Source of the DNA: Ovis canadensis
Taxonomy: Eukaryota > Chordata > Mammalia > Artiodactyla > Bovidae
Direction: 5' to 3'
Assembly: GCF_042477335.2 (NCBI RefSeq)
Contig: NC_091255.1
Span: 49,826,501 to 49,890,500 of the forward strand
DNA: 64,000 bases
Position numbers and translations under genes: made by a program. Shown piece after piece: positions 56,286-64,000 of this stretch; position 1 is the stretch's first letter, and each line of letters begins with the position of its first letter. The notes beneath the pieces are model-generated. The model was given only the letters and a program-made list of their open reading frames with translations. It did not search any database and had not been told where the DNA came from.

Positions 56286-56337
56286 TTTAATTAATTTTTA
56301 TTGAAGTATAGTTGTCTTACAACATTGTGATAGTTTC
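56286..56337 (-). repeat. L1 3' terminus, split by BovB
   Basis: Poly-T then aattaatttttattgaag and gtcttacaacattgtga. The 3' UTR of an L1 continues after the BovB at about 57,905-58,015 (acagcaaagtgaatcagctg, gatcaccacagaaatctc). Confidence 0.6.
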
Positions 56338-57897
56338 TCAGTTCAGTTGAGTTCAGTCGCTCAGTCATGTCCGACTCTTTGCGACCCCATGGACTGCAGC
56401 ATGCCAGGCTTCCCTGTCCATCACCAACACCCGGAGCTTGCTCAAACTCATGTACTTGAGTCGGTGATGCCATCCAGCTATCTCATCATCTGTTGCCCAC
56501 TTCTCCTCCTGCCTTCAATCTTTCCCAGCATCAGGGTCTTTTCCAATGAGTCAGTTCCTCACATCAGGTGACCAAATTGTTGGAGCTTCAGCATCAGTTC
56601 TTCCAATGAATATTCAGGGCTAATTTCCTTTAGGATTGATTGGTTTTATTTCCTTGCAGTCCAAGGGACTCTCAAGAGTCTTTTCCAACACCACAGTTTC
56701 AAAGTATCAATTCTTTGGCACTCAGCTTTCTTTATGGTCCAACTCTCACATCCATACATACTGGAAAAACCATAACTTTGGCTAGATGGACCTTTGTCGG
56801 CAAACTAATGTCTCTGCTTTTTAATACTGTCTAGGTTTGTCATCAGAGAAGGCAATGGCACCCTACTCCAGTACTCTTGCCTGGAAAATCCTATGGACGG
56901 AGGAGCCTGGTAGGCTCCATGGGGTCGCTAAGAGTTGGATATGACGGAGAGACTTCACTTTCACTTTTCACTTTCATGCATTGGAGAAGGAAATGGCAAC
57001 CCACTCCAGTGTTCTTGCCTGGGGAATTCCAGGGACGGGGGAGCCTGGTGGGCTGCCATCTATGGGGTCGCACAGAGTCGGACATGACTGAAGCAACTTA
57101 GCAACAGCAGCAAAAGGTTTGTCATAGCTTTTCTTCCAAGGAGCAAGTGCCTTTTAATTTAGTGGCTGCAGTCACCATCTGCACTGATTTTGGAGTCCAA
57201 GAAAATAAAGTCTCTCACTGTTTTCATTGTTTCCCCATCTATTTGCCATAAAGTGATGGGACCAGACACCATGATCTTAGTTTTCTGAATGTTGAGTTTT
57301 AAGCCAGCTTTTTCACTCTCCTCTTTCACTTTCATCAAGAGGCTCTTTAGTTCCTTCCTCTCTGTCTGCCATAAGGGTGGTGTCATCTGCATATCTGAGA
57401 TTATTGATATTTCTCCTGGCAATCTTGATTCCAGCTTGTGCTTCATCCAGCCCGGCCTTGACAACATACAGCTTTGATGTACTCCTTTCCCAATTTGGAA
57501 TCAGTCCGTTGTTCCATGTCTGTTTCTAACTGTTGCTTCTTGACCTGCATACAGATTTCTCAGGAGGCAGGTCAGGTGGTCTGGTATTCCTATTTCTTTA
57601 AGAATTTTCCACAGTTTGTTGTGATCCACACAGTCAAAGGCTTTGGCGTAGCCAATAAAGCATAAATAGATATTTTTTTCTGGAATTCTCTTGCTTTTTT
57701 CCATGATCTATCAAATTGGCAATTTGATCTCTGGTCCCTCTGCCTTTTCTAAATCCAGCTTGAACATCTGGACGTTCTTAATTCATGTACTGTTGAAGCC
57801 TCGCTTGGAGAACTTTGAGCACTCCTTCGCTAGCATGTGAGATGAGTGCAACTGTGCAGTAGTCTGAACATTCTTTGTCATTGCCTTTCTTTGGGAT
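56338..57897 (-). repeat. BovB LINE, 5'-truncated, split by a Bov-A2
   Basis: Minus-strand BovB, about 1.3 kb excluding the SINE at 56,844-57,114. The frame at 57,501-57,704 reads FIGYAKAFDCVDHNKLWKIL and GIPDHLTCLLRNLYAGQEA, part of the reverse transcriptase. Frames are broken. Confidence 0.88.
56844..57114 (+). repeat. Bov-A2 SINE inserted in BovB
   Basis: Dimeric Bov-A2 flanked by the direct repeat aggtttgtcat at 56,833-56,843 and 57,115-57,125. Confidence 0.92.
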
Positions 57898-58015
57898 TAA
57901 TTTCTACTAGTGTTCGTTTCTTCTGTACAGCAAAGTGAATCAGCTGTATGTACATACACATATATCCCCTCTTTCTTTGGCTTTCCTTCCCATTTAGATC
58001 ACCACAGAAATCTCT

Positions 58016-60042
58016 AAACATTCAGGGAAACCACATCAAACTTGATATTAACAATGAGGAGGACTTGCTAAGTAAAGTTAATGAGGGTAATTTTACTACA
58101 GATAGACTATGTTAAACTTTTTGATAATCAGTCAAGAAAATTGCTTGCTTGACTGGAACTGAGCAGAAAGATAATTGCCACGTTAGTAGGAAAAGGAATG
58201 TGATTTCCTGCCAAAGAGTGCAGAAATAAAGGGCACAGCTAATAAGGGTAGGGAAATGCTCAGAAATGCCATTCTGATTGTACAGTCACAGATGTTTCTG
58301 ATAGAGAAAATGTTCATGTGCCTTCGTGAGTGTAACCTGAAAGATGGAGAAACTCTTTAAAAGAGCATCTTAAGGATGGAACAGACCAACATAGGAGAAA
58401 ATAGCTGAGCCAGGTTTTATGTGTTCATGTCTCTGATCAATTGCAGATTTTAATCAGAACTCTTCTTTCATTCCTATTTAGTAGCTCTCCACCCACCCAC
58501 TCCATTAGATCTGGGCAATATTGGGGGGCTTACAGTAAGAAGGTTTTTGGTTCTTTCTGTCATGAAGTTGAGCACCCAGTAATTCATTTATAAGAAGGGA
58601 TTACATTAAGTGTCATTTAAAAGACTCAATTTATTACTCAGACACAGTTGCAAACATGGGCATGTTTTATAACGCATATCATGGTTTAAACAAAAGTCTT
58701 TTGCCTTTGATCTTCACATCCCTTGAACATTTGGTATTTGTGCCATCAGTTCACTCCTCTCTCTTTTCTTGGACATTTAGTACCTTGGATCCCTAACCTC
58801 TTGTCTGAGCTGCCCAAGGCTCCAGTGCTCTTTAACTTCTGCCAGTTCTGCCAGACTCATAAGTCAAACCCACGATTCAGGTCACTCTCATCTTTTTTCC
58901 TCCAGCTACTCCATTACCTTGCATAAATGGAAAGATCTAAAGAGCATATTTTTAAATGTCTATTTACAACTGATAATGGAAGCAGGGCCCTGACACATCC
59001 TGCCCAGTCTCAAAACTGACACAACAAACTTCCCAGGCTCCCCTGACACCACAAAAACATCTCAGAGGCCTTCTAGGAGGAGTAGAATCCTGTGTTATCT
59101 CTTCCCAGGCCTTGTTTGAAGATTCTTGATTTACAACACCAACACGGACCATTATCAGACTCTTCCTCCATGCCCAAATCATAAATCAGAAGTCTTGTTT
59201 GTGTAAACTTGATAAGGAAAGTATGACTGCTTCACCTCTCTTTTATGATGGTTGTGTTCATAACTGTCTCTGGCCAGAAAGCCATTGACCATCCTTCTAA
59301 ACAAAAGAATTCCTTACCTAAGATAAGGGTATACTGAAAAACCAAGCTCTTGAGCCTCATTCAGATTCTTGCTTGAAACAATGATTAAGATAGAAAGGGA
59401 CACATTTCAAATGATCTTCTACTTCTTAAGATTGGGATCTATTAATAACAAAGTTAACCCAGTTTTCCCAGGCATTCCCTTTTACCTGCCGACAGTAGCA
59501 AATACAGCAAAACATAAATATACTTAACATATAAAACAAACAACTAAGACCCCTTCCCCAGTAAAGAGTTTTTCGCCACACAAATAGGTGATTTTAAGAA
59601 GGGATACATTTTCATTTAAGATCCACTAGTAAAATTATGATTGTAACTTAGGAAAAGAGGACTTCTCAATATTGCTTATATATTAATATATAAAAGATAA
59701 TATTTGAACGTGAGTGTAGAAAGAAAATTAGAGGAATCCATAGCTCCAAGTGGGTGTAAACAGTTTGGATAAAATTTGGTTTCTCTAAATGAGTTCTAGT
59801 TTGCTATCCTTAGATAAATTACTCCTCAAATACTAAGATACTTTCTAAGTTAGAACACTTGTTGGATGGATATCTGCATCTGAGTTAACTAAAACAAGAA
59901 ACAGACTCTCTCAGAAAGTAGTGAATGTCCCAGAGTTTACAATGTACCAGGATTTGCATTATATGAGCTGTTTTTGCTTGCTGACCCTTAATATCCTACA
60001 ATGTCCATGAAGACTTTAAACAATCTCTATCTCTCAGCAAGT
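58016..60042. other. Gene-free stretch
   Basis: No gene, SINE or LINE that I can name. Short frames (for example 58,723-58,926) have no recognisable domain. Confidence 0.4.
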
Positions 60043-60150
60043 GGGTAGCCATTCTCTTCTCCAGGGGATTTTTCAGTCTCAGGGACAGAACCTGGGTCTC
60101 CACATTGCAGGCAGATTTTTTTTACCATCTGAGCCACCAGGGAAGCCCAT
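60043..60150 (-). repeat. Bov-tA SINE, partial
   Basis: The tRNA-derived head and start of the body (accatctgagccaccaggga at the high end). Confidence 0.75.
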
Positions 60151-61514
60151 TTCCCAAATATAATGAGAAGTTTGTCATTACTATTGTCATTCTTTTGTAA
60201 TAGCATCTATAGCATTTTCTGTGTTTCCGATTATTAGTGCCTGAATTGCTGCTTTCTCCTGTTTCTCTTTGCTCTAAATATTAACTTGATTTGCGCAGAT
60301 CTGTCCTGTGAAACGTGCACCTGGTGCAGCCATGCCAGCTAAACCTCCCTGCACTGAGGACATACTCTTTTTTCCCTTCTTTCCTGATAGTTTAGTTCCG
60401 TGGTGTCAGCTCCTTTTCCGATGGTCTGAGATACACGTAAAACAGGCTACTTGCATTTATTCAAGTAGCCTGAAATAATACACTATCAGGAAAATAACTG
60501 GATTTAATATAATAAAACATGTCCTATTCTTCATTGCCCTTCTTCGAGGGTTGGACTTTATGGCCACAAGTAATAATTTGGGTTTAATAATGAGTGCCAT
60601 TAGGAATCAGATAGGAATAAGATCTCCACCTGCCTTATCCATCCCTGCCAATGGTCTCAATAGTTGGTTAATTTTTCCATCTCTAAAATGTCTTTCTTTT
60701 ACATTTCTTCATTGTGCTTATAGCTTGTTTTTCTACCCTCTACTGTCATCTGGATTTTCTTTGCAACTAAGGCATTTTCTGATTATATCACCTATAAGCT
60801 CTACTCATTTTGCATGTCCTTTAATGACCTAGATTATGTGTACAGTGTGTCTTTCATAAGCCCTTATTTAGAGGATATGTTGTGTTTGTACAAAATTCTT
60901 CTTCTCTACTCCTGTACACAAAGGCAGGGGGCCAAATTCAAAGACGTTTGGCTAGGATTAGGGATGCCACTCTGAGCTGGCTTGGAGTATAAGTCAGAAG
61001 AGTATCTGAGGAGCACCTATATGATTTTGTTTGTAACAACTCTTTACTATGTATCATAAAGTCACTATCATCAAATATTTATTCAGTTCCAGCTAAGTTC
61101 TGGGCATTGCCCAGAAGTTTCTGAGAAAATGGATTATAAGAGGAAATTTACTTCCTGATATCATCAGACTATTGTTATAAGATGAAGCCATTTATATGAG
61201 CAAACTGATGAGACCAACAAAAATAACACCCAGCATCATACATCACATAGATGGGGAAATTATCCATGTTGTGTTTGGGACACATCTTTCAGGCTTCTTA
61301 CATGTATCTTTGGGGCCAGCTGTGTGTCTCGGACATTGCTTTACATTCTATTTTCTTTATTCATAGTCACTGGGATGACTCCCTGTGGATCTTTGGTTTC
61401 AAAATTGACCTTTATGAAGTTGCCTCAGTCAACACACAGATTCTTTTGCCCCCTGTCTTTATCAAAGTTCATTACAGCAGTCCACATTTGGGATTATGAA
61501 GATAAGATAAATGT
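60151..61514. other. Gene-free stretch
   Basis: Nothing recognisable. Frames at 60,551-60,832 and 61,251-61,499 look like random hydrophobic translations. Confidence 0.4.
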
Positions 61515-62027
61515 TTCTGTTCAGTTGTGTCTGACTCTTTGCGACCGCATGGAATGCAGCACACCAGGCTTCTCTGTCCTTCACTATCTCCCAGAGTTTG
61601 TTCAAACTCATGTCCATTGAGTACATGGTGTCCTCCAACCATCTCATCCTCTGTCTTCCCCTTCTCCTCCTGCTCTCAATCCAGTGAGTCAGCTCTTCAC
61701 ATAAGTTGGCTAAAGCATTGGAGGTTTAGCTTCAGCATCAGTCCTTCCAATGAATAATCAGGGTTGATTTCCTTTAGAATTTACTGATTTGATCACCTTG
61801 CTGTCCAAGGGACTCTCAAGAGTCTTCTCTAGCACCACAGTTCAAAAGCATCAATTCTTCAGTGCTCAGCATTCTTTGTGGTCGAGCTCTCCATCCATAC
61901 ATGACTACTAGAGAAACCATAATTTTGACTGTATGGACCTTTGTTGGCAAAATGATATCTCTGCTTTTAGGTTTGTCATAGCTCTCCTTCCAAGGAACAT
62001 CTTTTATTTTCATAGCTACAGTCATAA
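61515..62027 (-). repeat. BovB LINE, 3' fragment
   Basis: Minus strand, BovB 3' end (gtgtctgactctttgcgacc at the low end) running back to the gtttgtcatagctctccttc region. Confidence 0.85.
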
Positions 62028-62547
62028 GATAAATGATAAATAGTTTTTGCTCTTCAAGAATGGAATTTCTCAGGACAAGTCTGATGTTCACCCTTTTCAT
62101 TAAATAGATACCAAAAGAATCAGAAAAATGACAGGCAAAATTTTATTCTAAAGGACACTGGTAGAATGAATGGATTAAGTTGTCTTAATTCTTTGAAAAA
62201 TGTTTTCCTTAGTGTGATTATTGTCCTAGCACCTTTTAAAATACTTTTCAGTATGCAAAGATATCAGAGAGTTATAAGTAGCTGTATACAAGGACTTGAC
62301 TGGAAACAGCCAAGTAAAGAATATGTTGGCTTGAACCACACAAAATTTTCATTTTTGTTGGTCAAAAATAATTGATAATCTGCAGTTGAATATCTCAGGA
62401 GTGACAAGTGTGGCCCCTACAGAAGAACAGATGCCGTCACATTCAAATCCCATCAAATTTCCTGGTGGGGGCTAACTTAAAGCATAGCAGTTTAATTCAA
62501 CAAAAGGTTCATGAACTAGGCATTAAATAGGGATGGCACACACCGAT

Positions 62548-62690
62548 AGGGCTTCCCTGGAGAAGAAGCAACCTACCAAGCAGGAGACACAGGTTTGATC
62601 CTTGGAAATCCAGTGGACAGCGGAGCCTATCGGGCTACGGTCCATAGGGTTGCAAGAGTCAGACATGACTTAGCAACTAAACACACACAC
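62548..62690 (+). repeat. Bov-tA SINE, internally deleted
   Basis: The gggcttccctgg head joins the body early. Body motifs ggagcctatcgggctac and gcaagagtcagacatgac are present, ending in a CA run. Confidence 0.75.
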
Positions 62691-62944
62691 ACACGAAAAA
62701 TGAAGGAAGCTTCAGATGCTCACAAAGGGAAAAAATAGAAAACACATCGAAATATGTTTTTTATTAAGTGAATATAAACACATTAAGCATGCCCTTAAGC
62801 AAGACCAAAGTCTGTTACTTTGTGTAGTAATCTGGTGTTTGTGCTTGAGATATAGAAATCAACGCTCCTGTTTTACTTTTCTTCCATCTTTCAAATAGAG
62901 AAAATAAACAGCCATCTGTAAAATATTAGGGCATAATAAGAATC

Positions 62945-62995
62945 CCACGGTCTGAGGAGCTCGCAAAGTCAGACACGACTGAAGTGGCTAAGCAT
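62945..62995 (+). repeat. Bov-A 3' fragment
   Basis: gcaaagtcagacacgactga with the usual aagtggctaagca end. Confidence 0.55.
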
Positions 62996-63109
62996 GCAAA
63001 ATGGAAACCAATAGTTTGTCCCAGGAGAGCAAGATTTTCAGGGAGTTTTGGTGAGCCAAGGCTTTCTGTTTTCTGTTCATACATTTTTTTCTACCTCAAG
63101 CATGAGTCT

Positions 63110-63249
63110 ATTTGTTTGTTCGCTTGCCTTTGCCATGCCATGCCACTTGCGGAATCTCAGTTCTCTGACCAGGGATTGAATCCAGTGCAGAGCAGTGGGT
63201 TCAGTCCTAACCACTGAATCCTAACCACTAGGCAACCAGGGAACTCCTG
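63110..63249 (-). repeat. CHR-type SINE
   Basis: gccacttgcggaatctcag, ctgaccagggattgaatcc and aaccagggaactcctg are CHR motifs. Confidence 0.65.
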
Positions 63250-64000
63250 AGCTATTTTTATAGTGAAATAAAAATGAAGATTGTAAAAGATCCTTCTGAA
63301 CTAAATGGGGAAATTTGTAACTGTGAGAGGGAGAAAGAAGAGAAAAAAAGAGTTTAACTTTCTTTGATTTAAATAAGGGAATCAAATCTTATTTCAAAAT
63401 ACATTAAGACTCTTAATATGAAGTAAACTTCTCAGTGTGATCCTGAAAAAAATGTTTTACATGCCGCATCTACTCTCACCCCTCACTCAACTCATGATCC
63501 ATGAGCTGTCATACATGTCAGCATCTGGCAGTGAAAATCCAGGCTTGTAAAAGGTGCCTGTTCTCCTTAGCTCATGCTGAGACCTGCAATGAGATAAGAT
63601 CTGAGATCTCCCCGTGGAATGTAGCCAAAGAACGTGAAACTTCTGCTAGACAGGCTCTTATTTAGTGTCAGTCTCTTTAGACAGTGGGGGATAACCAAAT
63701 TGGAAAAATAAATAAACATTTACAAAGGCAAATAAATTTTACAAATGCCGAGATTCTCAAAATAAATCCATGTCATTGTATGTCCTAGAGCACCCAGAGA
63801 TTTGAAGTAAACCATACACTGATTCTTTTTTTTAAGCAGGAGATGGAAGAATGTATTATTTGCAACAAATAAGGAAAATACAGGGACTCTTTCCCCAAAT
63901 AATCTTCACAAACATTGATTTTGAGGAATATCAGAGAGCAAGAGACACTAAAGGTGTTGAGATAAGCAAATGCCATTCCATTTTCAAGTCTCTACAAATC
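63250..64000. other. Gene-free stretch to the window end
   Basis: No recognisable gene or repeat. Confidence 0.4.

Noticed and set aside
58723-58926. Small frames in 58-62 kb (also 60,551-60,832 and 61,251-61,499)
   Set aside because: No domain, codon signal, promoter or conservation evidence was visible.

Overview
The window is mammalian nuclear DNA from a ruminant, most likely a bovid (cattle, sheep, goat or a relative). It contains repeat families restricted to or typical of that group: BovB (RTE-type) LINEs, Bov-tA and Bov-A2 SINEs, L1-BT 3' ends and CHR SINEs. The only host genes I can support are seven single-exon, intronless keratin-associated protein genes of the ultra-high-sulfur KRTAP9 family, plus a 21-bp remnant of an eighth. 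Their products are cysteine-rich hair/wool matrix proteins that cross-link keratin filaments. The species, chromosome and family-member numbers cannot be fixed from the sequence alone.

Layout. Unit A (1-10,494) holds a divergent pair: gene 1 (-, 191 aa) and gene 2 (+, 292 aa). A spacer with a BovB LINE follows (10,495-12,592). Unit B (16,082-26,375 for the part matching A; its own flank runs back to about 12,593) is the reverse complement of A and holds gene 3 (-, 292 aa) and gene 4 (+, 191 aa). A and B therefore form a giant palindrome with a spacer of about 5.6 kb. Gene 5 (-, 191 aa, 32.4-33.0 kb) stands alone, with a long old L1 upstream (34.4-37.8 kb). Unit C (40,366 to about 49,660) is a direct copy of B and holds gene 6 (-, 292 aa) and gene 7 (+, 236 aa). 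The final 14 kb (about 50.2-64 kb) shows only interspersed repeats and unannotated sequence.

The architecture is nested. Each divergent pair is itself an old, more diverged inverted duplication: both promoters, both 3' UTRs and both distal flanks are homologous in opposite orientation around a central old L1. That pair was later copied twice, once inverted. Breakpoints fall in an endogenous-retrovirus LTR, at the 5' end of a BovB LINE and in the 3' ends of KRTAP coding sequences. Several genes are mosaics, which suggests gene conversion.

All seven genes have a TATA box about 75-85 bp and a CCAAT box about 100-110 bp upstream of the ATG. Each has a polyadenylation signal about 450-490 bp after the stop. 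They look like functional, co-regulated hair-shaft genes. I see no new biochemical system. The notable content is the recombination history of this gene array. Similarities were judged by eye; no alignment or search was run.
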